Positions 25,757 through 34,165 of a stretch of 64,000 nucleotides of DNA are shown here, in pieces. The position numbers and the translations under genes were made by a program. The first letter of the stretch is position 1. Each line of letters opens with the position of its first letter. Origin of the DNA: Chryseobacterium sp. (GTDB lineage Bacteria; Bacteroidota; Bacteroidia; Flavobacteriales; Weeksellaceae); contig JASLCD010000356.1 in the NCBI GenBank assembly GCA_030146295.1, positions 8,954-72,953 of the forward strand, read 5' to 3'. The notes below the pieces were generated by a model, which worked only from the letters and a program-made list of their open reading frames with translations, did no database searches and had not been told where the DNA came from.

Positions 25757-27211
25757 TTATTTTTCATTGAGTACGTCGCTTACAAAATCAATCCATTTGT
25801 AATCAGGAATTGTTTTGTCTATGTAATAATCGGGTTGAATTCCCTTTCCGTCAATGGCCATATCCGGAATACGGAAGCTTTTGGAAAGTGAATATCCCAG
25901 TTTAAATTCATTACAGGGAGACGGCACAAAATACATATTTGAAATATCCAGCACGCCGGCTGTTGTGGTTCCAAACAATTTTACTTTTTTACTTTGTTTA
26001 ACTGCCAGTAAAAATTCTTCTGCTGTACTGCCGTTCCCATCATTAATGATAATTCCTACATTCTTCGGATACGGCGAAATCTTATCCATTTTGGTAATTC
26101 CGACCGTATTTCCATCATCCTGCAGACTTACAAACTGGCCCAGATTCTTTTCCAATTTGTCGTAAGCCTTCTTCAGATATTCTCTTTCTTCAACCGGCAT
26201 TCCATATTTCTCGTAATTATCATAAAAGTCTAACATTCTCTGATTATTCAGTTTTGTGGAATAAAGCTGCGTTCTGACACTTCTTATAGGATTTGTGTAG
26301 AGATATGGAATAATTTTAGAAAAACTGTTATCACTGCCGCCGCCATTATATCTGATGTCAATAATAAGGTTTTCTGTACTTTCAATTTTAGATTGATTGG
26401 CTGTAATGACACTGTCAATATCTTTTTTCAAAGCACCATTGAATGAAGGGACTCTTAAAAGCAGCGTAGTTTTGTTAAGCTCTTTCAGGAAAGGTTTTTG
26501 AGCCAGAATCGCCTGATAGTACGTTTCAATTCCCTCTTCTTTTTCAAATTTAGGAGAAACTCTCTTCAGGGTAAAATCATTGATTTCCAGATAGTTTTTT
26601 CCAACAAGTCTCATGTTGTGAATTTCCTGTCCGGTCTTATTTCTCAGATAATAAATTCCTTTGGTTTTATCAGCATTAAAAGTCAGTTTTAATTCATAAG
26701 GTTTCCAGTTTTCTGCTCCGGATTTGATGATAAAGCCTTTGTAGACATCTCCAAATTTTTTAATTCCTATTGTATAAGGATCTACTTCCCAGATTCCTTC
26801 AATATCAGTATCTTTTTTAGAAGCAATTTCTTTTTCAAATTTTTTAAGATCTAATTTTACCATTTCTGTTTTACTGTCTATGGTTGAGACTGTTGGCTGA
26901 GGCAGGGGTTGCTTATTCTCTTTTTCGATCTTTTTAATAGAAATATGGCCGGACCTGAAGAATGTAAGCCAGTCATAAAGGGTCTGCTGGCATTCAGTAT
27001 CTGATTTTGCATTTTTGATTCTGTTCAGAAATTCATTGTTATGAGCCTGATAAGCAGGAAGCCCTTTTTTATCAATGATATACTGATACCCGGCATCATT
27101 TTCCTCGAATGTTTTTTTTACCCATTGAAAGTTGCTTTCACAATTACAATTTTGAGCAAAGCTAAAAGAGGAGGATAAAAAAATTAATAAGAGTGTCTTA
27201 ATTTTAAGCAT
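25757..27211 (-). CDS. S41 family peptidase, secreted
   Basis: A 484-residue C-terminal-processing-type serine peptidase. Residues 1-19 form a signal peptide ending FAQ, and the mature protein begins with Cys-rich NCNCES. A lipobox is not convincing, so the enzyme is probably periplasmic. The S41 fold is visible in LIIDIRYNGGGSDNSF and in NDGNGSTAEEFL, where the catalytic Ser is in GSTAEE; a Lys follows in VKQSKKV. The first 200 residues contain a lipocalin-like beta domain. It has no PDZ motif that I can see. The substrate is unknown. Confidence 0.88.
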   Translation of the reverse strand: MLKIKTLLLIFLSSSFSFAQNCNCESNFQWVKKTFEENDAGYQYIIDKKGLPAYQAHNNEFLNRIKNAKSDTECQQTLYDWLTFFRSGHISIKKIEKENKQPLPQPTVSTIDSKTEMVKLDLKKFEKEIASKKDTDIEGIWEVDPYTIGIKKFGDVYKGFIIKSGAENWKPYELKLTFNADKTKGIYYLRNKTGQEIHNMRLVGKNYLEINDFTLKRVSPKFEKEEGIETYYQAILAQKPFLKELNKTTLLLRVPSFNGALKKDIDSVITANQSKIESTENLIIDIRYNGGGSDNSFSKIIPYLYTNPIRSVRTQLYSTKLNNQRMLDFYDNYEKYGMPVEEREYLKKAYDKLEKNLGQFVSLQDDGNTVGITKMDKISPYPKNVGIIINDGNGSTAEEFLLAVKQSKKVKLFGTTTAGVLDISNMYFVPSPCNEFKLGYSLSKSFRIPDMAIDGKGIQPDYYIDKTIPDYKWIDFVSDVLNEK

Positions 27212-27409
27212 ACATGGTTTTTTTAGTTTGAAAGCTACAAATCTAACGATAAATATATTTTTTTATGATTTTAAAAGAGTATTTATTTATCAGGAAATTC
27301 CCTTTTTACTTGTTTATCTGAACTTTTCAGCAATATAAAATTGAACGCTCCAGCAATATCAAACTTTCTGAAATCTGAGAAATTTGTATCATCATTAAAA
27401 AAGAATACA

Positions 27410-28198
27410 ATGAGTAAAACAATTTTAATTACAGGTGCAGCAAGTGGATTTGGAAAGATTGCTGCTTTTGATCTTGCTAAAAAAGGACATCAGGTAATTG
27501 CCACCACACAGGTCTATCCTCAGATGAGTGATTTAATCCGCGAAGCTAATGAACAGGGAATTGATCTTAAGGTGGATAAACTGGATGTAACCAGCCAGAG
27601 AGATATTGATTATATCTTAAAAAAGTATGACATAGATATTTTAATCAGCAATGCCGGAATTATGGAAGGCGGTCCTATTGCTGAACAGCCCGTAGATATT
27701 ATCCGTTCCATGTTTGAAGTAAATGTATTTGGTGCATTAAATCTTGCACAGGGATTTATCAAAAAGTTTGTTGAAAAGAAAAACGGTAAGATTGTTTTCA
27801 CCTCTTCAATGGGAGGTTTATGGACGGTTCCGTATGTGGCAGCTTATTGTGCTTCAAAACATGCTCTGGAATCTATTGCAGAAGGTTTGAGAACTGAACT
27901 GGCTCCGTTTAATATCAAAATTGCGACTTGTAATCCGGGAGTATTCGGAACAGGATTTAATGACAGGGGAGTAGATTCTATTTTCCATTGGTATGATCCG
28001 AAAATCAATTTTACGCCGGAATCTGCTTTTGATGGAGCTGCGGAATCGTTAGCCCATCAGCTTGATCCTCAGTCTATGGCAGAGGTGATTGTGAATGTGG
28101 CTTTAGATGAAGAGAGCCATTTCAGAAATGTACACCCAAAAGAAACTGAGGATTTTGTAAAACAGCTTCAGGCAGAGGCATGGACCGCAAAAAGCTAA
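27410..28198 (+). CDS. Short-chain dehydrogenase/reductase
   Basis: A 262-residue classical SDR with TGAASGFG near residues 8-15, SNAG in ILISNAGIM, the Ser strand VFTSSMGG, YCASK for the active Tyr/Lys, and NPGVFGTGF after strand six. An in-frame upstream extension to 27341 lacks family support; the ATG at 27410 begins right at the first strand. It leads a three-gene run: SDR, GlcG/HbpS-like protein and AraC regulator, with gaps of 4 and 18 bases. Substrate unknown. Confidence 0.88.
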   Translation: MSKTILITGAASGFGKIAAFDLAKKGHQVIATTQVYPQMSDLIREANEQGIDLKVDKLDVTSQRDIDYILKKYDIDILISNAGIMEGGPIAEQPVDIIRSMFEVNVFGALNLAQGFIKKFVEKKNGKIVFTSSMGGLWTVPYVAAYCASKHALESIAEGLRTELAPFNIKIATCNPGVFGTGFNDRGVDSIFHWYDPKINFTPESAFDGAAESLAHQLDPQSMAEVIVNVALDEESHFRNVHPKETEDFVKQLQAEAWTAKS

Positions 28199-28202
28199 AA
28201 GG

Positions 28203-28604
28203 ATGGAACTGAACTATAAATTGGCTGAAAAGGTTTTACATGCAGCCAGAGAAAAGGCTTTATCAATGAATATCCCTGTAAGTCTTGTGGTGGTGGACGC
28301 AGGAGGACATCCTGTTGCATTAGCCAGACTGGACAGTGTATACGGTGTGACGGACTTTGCCATTAAAAAAGCAAAAACAGCAGTTATGTTTGGAGTAAAC
28401 AGCGAGGTGATGGGGAGTATTATTTCAGAAACCGGTATTCACGGTTACGGAATGCTGAATTCAAATGACGGACTTCTGACCATTGCAGGAGGTGTTGTTC
28501 TTAAAAATGTAGATGGGAAGATCATAGGAGCAATAGGTTCTTCGGGGGGAACTCCGGAACAGGATCAACAAATTGCGGAGGCAGGAGCTCTGGCTATTGC
28601 TTAA
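28203..28604 (+). CDS. GlcG/HbpS-like heme-binding family protein (DUF336)
   Basis: A 133-residue DUF336 protein. The LVVVDAGGHPVALARLD strand pair and the C-terminal GGVVLKNVDGKIIGAIGSSGG hairpin are the family hallmarks. Members such as HbpS bind heme and GlcG-type members accompany oxidoreductases. The sequence has no signal peptide, so it is cytoplasmic. Co-transcribed with the SDR gene four bases upstream and the AraC gene 18 bases downstream. Heme binding is not proven for this branch. Confidence 0.85.
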   Translation: MELNYKLAEKVLHAAREKALSMNIPVSLVVVDAGGHPVALARLDSVYGVTDFAIKKAKTAVMFGVNSEVMGSIISETGIHGYGMLNSNDGLLTIAGGVVLKNVDGKIIGAIGSSGGTPEQDQQIAEAGALAIA

Positions 28605-28622
28605 ATTTAAGATATTTGTACG

Positions 28623-29426
28623 ATGGAAAATACTTCTGAGATCATATTTGATAAACTGGTTTATTCATGTGCTTTTGAATCTTACAGAGGCCATGAAGAG
28701 TTTATCCCTGATTATTTTCTGGGGTTTCAGATCTCGGGGGAAACACATGCTTTTCATGAACAGGGAAAAACGGTGATCAACGAAAACACCGTAGTTCTTG
28801 TGAGGAAAAATCAGCTCATAAGAACTGTTAAATACCCTTCAGTACATGAAAAATACCAGTTTATCTCAATCACGCTTGATGATGAAACACTGAGACAGTA
28901 TGCTACTGAAAACAAAATAACTGTAAATAGTAATTTTCCGGGAAATCAGCGGTTGTTTTTTGAACCCAATGATTTTTTTAAGAGCTATTTTGCTTCTCTT
29001 ATTCCTTACATTCATAAAACAAAGGAAATTCCTCCAAAATTAGCAGTTTTAAAGGTGAAGGAAGCTTTAGAGCTTCTTTTGCTGAGTAATCCTGATCTAA
29101 AAAATCTCCTTTTTGATTTTTCGGAGCCTTATAAAATTGACCTTGCAGAGTTTATGAACAAGAACTTTATGTTCAATGTATCAGTAGAAACATTTGCAAG
29201 ACTTACGGGCCGAAGTCTTTCAGGTTTTAAACGGGACTTTAATAAGGTATTTCATATGACTCCCAAACAATGGCTGAAAGAAAAAAGACTGAAGGAAGCC
29301 TATTATTTAATTAAAAACAGGGATAAAAAACCTTCAGATATTTATCTTGATCTGGGTTTTGAGAATTTATCCCATTTTTATTCTTCTTTCAAAAAGAAAT
29401 TTGGAGTAAGAACCACCGAGGTGTAG
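28623..29426 (+). CDS. AraC family transcriptional regulator
   Basis: A 267-residue regulator with a cupin-like N-terminus (about 30-120) and a C-terminal double helix-turn-helix. Visible are FARLTGRSLSGFKRDFNKVF for the first motif and PSDIYLDLGFENLSHFYSSFKKKFG for the second. It is the third gene of the SDR/DUF336 run and probably controls it. The effector is unknown. A strong bidirectional terminator separates it from the convergent PRISE reductase gene. Confidence 0.88.
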   Translation: MENTSEIIFDKLVYSCAFESYRGHEEFIPDYFLGFQISGETHAFHEQGKTVINENTVVLVRKNQLIRTVKYPSVHEKYQFISITLDDETLRQYATENKITVNSNFPGNQRLFFEPNDFFKSYFASLIPYIHKTKEIPPKLAVLKVKEALELLLLSNPDLKNLLFDFSEPYKIDLAEFMNKNFMFNVSVETFARLTGRSLSGFKRDFNKVFHMTPKQWLKEKRLKEAYYLIKNRDKKPSDIYLDLGFENLSHFYSSFKKKFGVRTTEV

Positions 29427-29482
29427 TGTAAGTTATGTAAAAACACAATTTTTAATATAAGCATTACTGATGGTTCGAAAAG

Positions 29483-29514
29483 CAAAGACACAGGGTGTAT
29501 TTCCTGTGTCTTTG
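29483..29514. terminator. Bidirectional terminator between AraC and PRISE genes
   Basis: CAAAGACACAGG (29483-29494) and CCTGTGTCTTTG (29503-29514) form a perfect 12-bp stem with an eight-base loop, seven bases before the stop codon of the convergent gene. Confidence 0.85.
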
Positions 29515-29521
29515 TATCTTA

Positions 29522-30589
29522 TTAAGGAATCATATTTTCTGCTCTCAATCTTTTAAATACATCTGTAAAAGAATCTTCTGTATTTATATACGCTGTGAAT
29601 CCAAATTTTCTGCTTTTTGACATGTCACACATCACTTCCAAAGGTCTTCCAAGATCCAGATCTGTATGCCATGCCGATGAAAGACGGTCAAGATTGCTTT
29701 CTTTCAGGTTGTATTTTTCAGCAATTGCAGCCCAGACCTGGTGGTCGTTTTCAAGTTCTTTTTCAAGGGGTTTTATCGTACCGTCAAAGCCTTCCGCTTC
29801 CACTCCAAACCAATCTGCCAGCCTTTTCCATAGCCATTTCCATCGGAAAACGTCTCCGTTAGCAATATTGAAAGCCTGATTTTTCGCGGATTCTGTACTT
29901 GAAGCCCAAACCAGTTGTTTAGCGAGTACTCTTGCATCCGTTACATCCGAAACTCCGTTCCATTGTGCCTCTGATCCCGGCCAGATAAATTTCCTTCCGG
30001 TTTCCTTACAGATGCTGGCATATACTGCCAGGGTAGTTCCGATATTCATCAGATTTCCTACTGCATATCCAACGACTGTGTGCGGTCTGTGAATACTCCA
30101 TGTAAAACCATCTCTTTCTGAAGCTTTGTACACTTCATCTTCCTGAGCATAATAGAAGTTGGGCAGAGGAAGCCTTGGATGCTCTTCTCTTACCGGAGTT
30201 TCTGGTAAAACCCCTTCTTTGGCATAGGCTTCAAATGGACCCAGATAATGTTTCAATCCTGTAACCAAAGCCACATGCTGTATTGATTTTTTTGCAGATA
30301 AAACGTTTAACAGATTTCTTACCAGCATACTGTTGACACGGATATTTTCTTCTTCAGTATCATTTCGCATCCAGGTGGTGAAGTAAATATGAGTGGGTGA
30401 GATGCCTTCCAAAGCTTCAGTAAGGTTTTGCTCGTTCATCAGATCGGCTTTTATAGGATGCAGCCCTTCGATATTCGTATTAGGATTTCTGGATAAACCA
30501 TAAGTTGTCCAGCCCTGTGCAATTAATTCTTCTGCCAGGTTACTTCCTGTAATTCCGGTAGCGCCTACTACCAATGCAATATTTTCCAT
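29522..30589 (-). CDS. PRISE-type NAD(P)-dependent SDR reductase
   Basis: A 355-residue extended SDR resembling progesterone 5-beta-reductase/iridoid synthase (PRISE). The N-terminal VVGATGITGSNLAEEL is the GxxGxxG cofactor motif, and LVTGLKHYLGPFE carries the PRISE motif with the active Lys; the Tyr equivalent is in NFYYAQEDE. The SIHRPHTVVGYAVGN stretch is also family-typical. It probably reduces an enone with NADPH; the natural substrate is unknown in bacteria. Two FNR-like boxes and a -7 element lie just upstream, so control by the neighbouring Crp/Fnr regulator is likely. Confidence 0.87.
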   Translation of the reverse strand: MENIALVVGATGITGSNLAEELIAQGWTTYGLSRNPNTNIEGLHPIKADLMNEQNLTEALEGISPTHIYFTTWMRNDTEEENIRVNSMLVRNLLNVLSAKKSIQHVALVTGLKHYLGPFEAYAKEGVLPETPVREEHPRLPLPNFYYAQEDEVYKASERDGFTWSIHRPHTVVGYAVGNLMNIGTTLAVYASICKETGRKFIWPGSEAQWNGVSDVTDARVLAKQLVWASSTESAKNQAFNIANGDVFRWKWLWKRLADWFGVEAEGFDGTIKPLEKELENDHQVWAAIAEKYNLKESNLDRLSSAWHTDLDLGRPLEVMCDMSKSRKFGFTAYINTEDSFTDVFKRLRAENMIP

Positions 30590-30611
30590 AAGTATTGTAA
30601 AAATTCTTGTA

Positions 30612-30619
30612 CAAAATTA
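30612..30619 (-). promoter_or_regulatory. -7 element of the PRISE reductase gene
   Basis: TAATTTTG on the minus strand matches TAnnTTTG, 23 bases upstream of the ATG. No -33 TTG is found at normal spacing, which would fit an activated promoter with the regulator bound at the boxes just upstream. Confidence 0.55.
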
Positions 30620-30642
30620 TGGGGAGATGCGGGCTTTTATCC

Positions 30643-30656
30643 TTGATCTGGATCAT
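30643..30656. promoter_or_regulatory. FNR-type box 1
   Basis: TTGATCTGGATCAT matches the TTGAT-N4-ATCAA consensus except at the last base. If transcription starts four bases after the -7 element, its centre is at -41.5, the class II activator position. Confidence 0.65.
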
Positions 30657-30665
30657 GCCTTTGGG

Positions 30666-30679
30666 TTGATCTGGATCAA
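30666..30679. promoter_or_regulatory. FNR-type box 2
   Basis: TTGATCTGGATCAA is a perfect TTGAT-N4-ATCAA site. It is exactly 23 bases upstream of box 1 and overlaps the stop codon of the Crp/Fnr gene. Confidence 0.7.
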
Positions 30680-31263
30680 GTGTTATTCAAAGAATTCTTT
30701 TTACGGATCCTGCTCACGGTTTCTGGGGCAAGCCCCAGATAAGAAGCAATAAGGTTGTGCGGCACTCTTTTGATCATTTCAGGGTTTTTCTGAGCCAGCT
30801 GCAGGTATTTTTCTTCAGCTGTATAGCCGTTGGAGACAATGAGCCTGTAATCTTTCGTCACAAGACTATTTTGGTATAAAATTCTGAAGTAACGGTCCAT
30901 CACAGGGACTTCCAGCATCATTTTTTCATAATTTTCCAAAGTAATCATCAATACTTCCGTATCTTCGACAGCATCAATAGTAAGGACCGATTTTTCCTGA
31001 TTGACAAAGCTGTTGAAATCTGAGATCCACCAGCCCTCAAAAGCAAACATATTGATATGTTCATTTCCCTTTTCATCCAGAAAATAAGATTTCAGCAGAC
31101 CTTTGCTTACGAAAGACAATGATTTGCATACATCCCCCTCCTGAAGCAGGTACTGTTTTTTTCGAAGTTTTTTAAGGGTAAAAAAAGATTGAACCTTATT
31201 TTTTTGTTCGTCGGTGATATCAACCTTATTCTCAATATGGGAAAGCAGGACCTCAAACATCAA
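30676..31263 (-). CDS. Crp/Fnr family transcriptional regulator
   Basis: A 195-residue regulator with a cyclic-nucleotide-type beta-roll (about 25-115) and a C-terminal winged helix. The recognition helix reads APETVSRIRKK: the E-x-x-S-R signature is that of FNR, which recognises TTGAT half-sites, and unlike CRP. It lacks the N-terminal Cys cluster of E. coli FNR, so it is not an oxygen sensor of that type; the signal is unknown. MM at the start allows 31263 or 31260. Two TTGAT-N4-ATCA boxes lie directly downstream, in front of the PRISE reductase gene. Confidence 0.9.
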   Translation of the reverse strand: MMFEVLLSHIENKVDITDEQKNKVQSFFTLKKLRKKQYLLQEGDVCKSLSFVSKGLLKSYFLDEKGNEHINMFAFEGWWISDFNSFVNQEKSVLTIDAVEDTEVLMITLENYEKMMLEVPVMDRYFRILYQNSLVTKDYRLIVSNGYTAEEKYLQLAQKNPEMIKRVPHNLIASYLGLAPETVSRIRKKNSLNNT

Positions 31264-31308
31264 ATAAATATTTTATCAAAAATACTACTTTAAGCATCAA
31301 TCTAAGCT

Positions 31309-31767
31309 CTATTTTTCAAAATCGTAAAGATTAATCCCTATTTCTTCGTTTTTAATTTTCACTACTCTGGTATTCAGCGGATAGAAAATAAATTCCGCAG
31401 CACCTTGTATTTTCGCGTCCAAAAGGTGTCCTGCCAAAGCAGTGTAGTCTTCTCTTCCCAGCGTAATATGAAGATGCAGTGTCAATTTTCCTTCTATTTC
31501 TGAAACATTGCCAGAGATATTGGTGATTTCCATTTGTTCTTTGAAGGTTTTATCAACATATTTTTTGGTGGCCGGATTAAAGAAACGGAGTGTCGCCTCA
31601 CTTACAGCCCCGATTCCGGTAACTTCTCCTGCCTTGATATTCTGATTCCGGACAAAATCTGTTAAAGTATCTACAATACCGGAATGATTATCCAGACTTA
31701 CCACATAAACCTGATCTGCTTTTCTTGCAGACCAATGGTTTCCTTTAAAATTTTGGGTCTCTATCAT
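31309..31767 (-). CDS. PPC domain (DUF296) DNA-binding-like protein
   Basis: A 152-residue single PPC/DUF296 domain, a beta-alpha trimeric fold also found attached to plant AT-hook proteins. GEVTGIGAVSEATLRFFN and HLHITLGREDYTALAGHLLDAKI, with its conserved His residues and GGH-like turn, mark the family. Stand-alone bacterial members have no proven function; DNA binding is not implied for this protein. It lies four bases after the dehydrogenase gene and 45 bases before the Crp/Fnr gene on the same strand, so it is probably co-transcribed. Confidence 0.85.
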   Translation of the reverse strand: MIETQNFKGNHWSARKADQVYVVSLDNHSGIVDTLTDFVRNQNIKAGEVTGIGAVSEATLRFFNPATKKYVDKTFKEQMEITNISGNVSEIEGKLTLHLHITLGREDYTALAGHLLDAKIQGAAEFIFYPLNTRVVKIKNEEIGINLYDFEK

Positions 31768-31771
31768 AACT

Positions 31772-32617
31772 CTATTGTTTTAAATAATTGATAATTCCTA
31801 TCACATCATCCTGGCCAAAACCTTTATCGTGAGCATTTTGATAGGTCTGGACCAGAAGGTCAGAAAGAGGGGAATCAGCGCCTGCATTTTTGGCAAGAAG
31901 AATATCTTTTAACATAAGATCAAGTGCAAAAGCGGGTGCATACTGATCTGCAATAAGCATTGGTGTTTTTACTTTGGTAGCCCCGCTTCCGCTGGCACTT
32001 TCATTGATTATTTCCAGCATATCAGATCGGTCAATTCCTAATTTTCCGGCCAGCAAAACGGTTTCTGCCAATCCCTGATAAATTGTGGACAGAAAATAAT
32101 TGACGGACAGTTTTCCAGCAATTCCTTTTCCGTTTTCTCCCAGATGTTTTACAGATTTGCCCATTTTCAAGAGATATGGCATTGCACGCTGCAGACTTTC
32201 TTCTTCACCGCCTGCCATAATGATTAATGTTCCTTCTTGTGCAGGAGCAGTACTTCCCGCTACGGGAGCATCAATGAAAGAAGCTTCTTTTATCTTCAGT
32301 GCTGTAGCTGTTTCTTTTGAGGCTTCAGGAGAAATGGTACTCATATCCACAAAAAGTTTCCCTTGAATATTTAAAGATAAGATATCCCCATACACTGCTT
32401 TTACCGCACTGTCATTGGTAAGCATGGTAAAGATAATATCACTGTTTTCTATCAGGTCTTTAATTTGGGTATATACTGAAGACCTTTCTTCAAAATCTTT
32501 AGCTTTTTCGGATGATCTGTTGTAAACGGAGAGGGGAAAGCCTGCTTTTTCAAGGTTTTTTGCCATAGGATGACCCATATTTCCTAATCCGATGAATCCT
32601 ATTTTATCTGTAGCCAT
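31772..32617 (-). CDS. 3-hydroxyisobutyrate dehydrogenase-family NAD(P) oxidoreductase
   Basis: A 281-residue beta-hydroxyacid dehydrogenase. The N-terminal FIGLGNMGHPMAKNL is the Rossmann GxGxxG motif with family extension, DAPVAGSTAPAQEGTL is the substrate-binding loop, and GKLSVNYFLST carries the catalytic Lys. The C-terminal all-helix domain is complete. It may act on a 3-hydroxyacid, a glyoxylate-type or a succinic semialdehyde-type substrate. First gene of the minus-strand run, whose upstream region carries a 10-bp inverted repeat. Confidence 0.88.
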   Translation of the reverse strand: MATDKIGFIGLGNMGHPMAKNLEKAGFPLSVYNRSSEKAKDFEERSSVYTQIKDLIENSDIIFTMLTNDSAVKAVYGDILSLNIQGKLFVDMSTISPEASKETATALKIKEASFIDAPVAGSTAPAQEGTLIIMAGGEEESLQRAMPYLLKMGKSVKHLGENGKGIAGKLSVNYFLSTIYQGLAETVLLAGKLGIDRSDMLEIINESASGSGATKVKTPMLIADQYAPAFALDLMLKDILLAKNAGADSPLSDLLVQTYQNAHDKGFGQDDVIGIINYLKQ

Positions 32618-32654
32618 ATTTTTAAGTTTTGTTATTAATGAAAAGTTTTGTTTA

Positions 32655-32707
32655 TAATATCCTAAATGAGAGGATTATAGTATCAGGTACAATAAAATAG
32701 GATATTA
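32655..32707. promoter_or_regulatory. Widely spaced inverted repeat in a divergent promoter region
   Basis: TAATATCCTA (32655-32664) and TAGGATATTA (32698-32707) are perfect ten-base inverted arms 43 bases apart, about four helical turns. They lie between the dehydrogenase (minus) and the CAT-like gene (plus), and may hold two regulator dimers or form a stem. The regulator is unknown. Confidence 0.45.
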
Positions 32708-32836
32708 AAGTATCTCTGTTTTGATGCAAAATATCTACCAAACAGGAACTTCACAAAGTTAAGTTTTAATTATATTTTCAGTCATAAACTTTTAAAACCG
32801 GAGAAACTTTCAGAAATTTGCAGCAAATAAGAATCA

Positions 32837-33466
32837 ATGAAGATCGTAGATATAGAAAACTGGAACAGGAAAGAGCATTTTGAGTTTTTTTCTAACATGG
32901 CAAGCCCTTATTTTGGATTTACAACAGAGGTAGACTGTACCAAAGCGTACGACACAGCGAAAGAAAAAGGATATTCATTTTTTGCGTATTATTTTCACAA
33001 GTCTATGGCCGCTATTAATACTGTTGATGAATTAAAATTAAGAATCATTGACGGGCAGGTGATACAGTTTGATATCGTTCATGCCGGTAGTACAATCGGA
33101 AGACCGGATGGTACTTTCGGTTTTTCATTTACCCCTTTTTCAGAAGAATTTGAAACCTTCAATGCCGCTTTGCAGGAAGAAATCAAAGGGGTACATCAGA
33201 CATCAGGATTGAGACTGAGCAATAACAGACTGGGAAAAGATCACGTAAGACATACTACGATTCCATGGAATTCCTTCAGTGCTATATTACATCCTACAGA
33301 TTTTAATACTACAGAATCGGTTCCTAAAATTGCTTTTGGAAGGTTCAATATCCGTGAAGGCAGAAAATATCTTCCTGTTTCCATCGAAGCACACCACGGA
33401 TTGGCAGATGGTCTTCACCTGGCCCGATATGTTGAAGAATTTCAAAAACAACTTGATCAGGAATAG
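32837..33466 (+). CDS. Chloramphenicol acetyltransferase-like protein
   Basis: A 209-residue acetyl-CoA-dependent acyltransferase of the CAT (type A) fold. The active-site motif HHGLADG (residues 186-192) corresponds to HHxxxDG of CAT. The HFEFFSNMASPYFGFTTEVD start and the GYSFFAYYFHKSMAAIN stretch are also family-typical. Chloramphenicol resistance should not be assumed, as many chromosomal homologues act on unknown substrates. It has its own promoter region, and an inverted-repeat terminator follows it. Confidence 0.85.
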   Translation: MKIVDIENWNRKEHFEFFSNMASPYFGFTTEVDCTKAYDTAKEKGYSFFAYYFHKSMAAINTVDELKLRIIDGQVIQFDIVHAGSTIGRPDGTFGFSFTPFSEEFETFNAALQEEIKGVHQTSGLRLSNNRLGKDHVRHTTIPWNSFSAILHPTDFNTTESVPKIAFGRFNIREGRKYLPVSIEAHHGLADGLHLARYVEEFQKQLDQE

Positions 33467-33513
33467 GTTGCAGAATTTGAATAAAATAAGAGATATACTT
33501 TTTAACAATAATT

Positions 33514-33535
33514 AAAGCCGGACATATCCGGCTTT
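33514..33535. terminator. Terminator after CAT-like gene
   Basis: AAAGCCGGA (33514-33522) pairs with TCCGGCTTT (33527-33535), loop CATA. Usable in either direction. Confidence 0.75.
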
Positions 33536-33745
33536 AACTTTTCACTCTTGCGTTTTTATTCTTTACGGTCTATATGATCATTTCTATACACCATCCGGTG
33601 CGTGAAGCCAGCGGTTGCTGGGCAAGAGGAATCAACGAACTTTCAATGATGACAGTATAATTATTTATAAAAAAGAAAGGAGTACCGATTTATTGAATTC
33701 TCTTATCATAATATCCCTGTTTTTGCCTGTTTAGCTTGAAAAACA

Positions 33746-33759
33746 TTGATCGAGATCAT
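33746..33759. promoter_or_regulatory. FNR-type box in a gene-free region
   Basis: TTGATCGAGATCAT matches TTGAT-N4-ATCAA except at the last base. A -7-like TACATTTA (33783-33790) on the plus strand would place its centre at -41.5, the same geometry as at the PRISE gene. Confidence 0.5.
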
Positions 33760-33784
33760 AAAAAGTAGACATAATAACACGTTA

Positions 33785-33812
33785 CATTTACATGCCACCA
33801 AAAATGTAAATG
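33785..33812. promoter_or_regulatory. Inverted repeat of nine-base arms
   Basis: CATTTACAT (33785-33793) and ATGTAAATG (33804-33812) are perfect arms with a ten-base spacer. The left arm overlaps the -7-like sequence, so it may be an operator or the 5' stem of a transcript. Confidence 0.45.
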
Positions 33813-34165
33813 CAAATAAGGGAAAACGGGCTGATAAAAGAAGCTATGAATATTTGGTTAAAGTATAACGTGGTATGTATGTGGTACACGGTTTTAATAA
33901 AATTTTAATCATTTTTTCTTTCTTTGCCATATAAAAATAATATAAAATCCATAAGTGTGTTTTTTTTAACATAATCATTCAATAAATACAAGTTGTATAC
34001 TATGAATTGTTGCATTATATTAATAAAAACCATTATAATTTTGAATATATAAAAAATGTTTTGCTTCCGATATTAAGTGAAACACAGAATGAACAGAGAA
34101 AAGAAGACTTTGTACAGATCCACAAAAGAAGTGGTTTCTGAAATGAGTAGAGATGAGAAAATATT

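Larger units (their letters stand above)
33467..34165. other. 699-base region without a convincing gene
   Basis: Contents: a terminator (33514-33535), a 28-codon open frame at 33574-33660 encoding the stretch HHPVREASGCWARGINELS, whose relatives I do not know, an FNR-like box (33746-33759), a near -7 sequence (33783-33790), an inverted repeat (33785-33812), a 20-codon hydrophobic frame (33846-33908), and a 26-codon frame (34089-34169) coupled by ATGA to the HTH gene. None of the short frames is supported by more than its presence. Confidence 0.4.

Noticed and set aside
32837..33466. Chloramphenicol resistance gene
   Set aside because: The CAT fold and HHxxxDG motif are present, but it is a chromosomal gene without mobile context and many such homologues do not confer resistance. 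I call it CAT-like only.
33574..33660. 28-codon frame with HHPVREASGCWARGINELS
   Set aside because: It looks protein-like, but no ribosome-binding site, family or neighbouring context supports it. It is listed only within the gene-free region.
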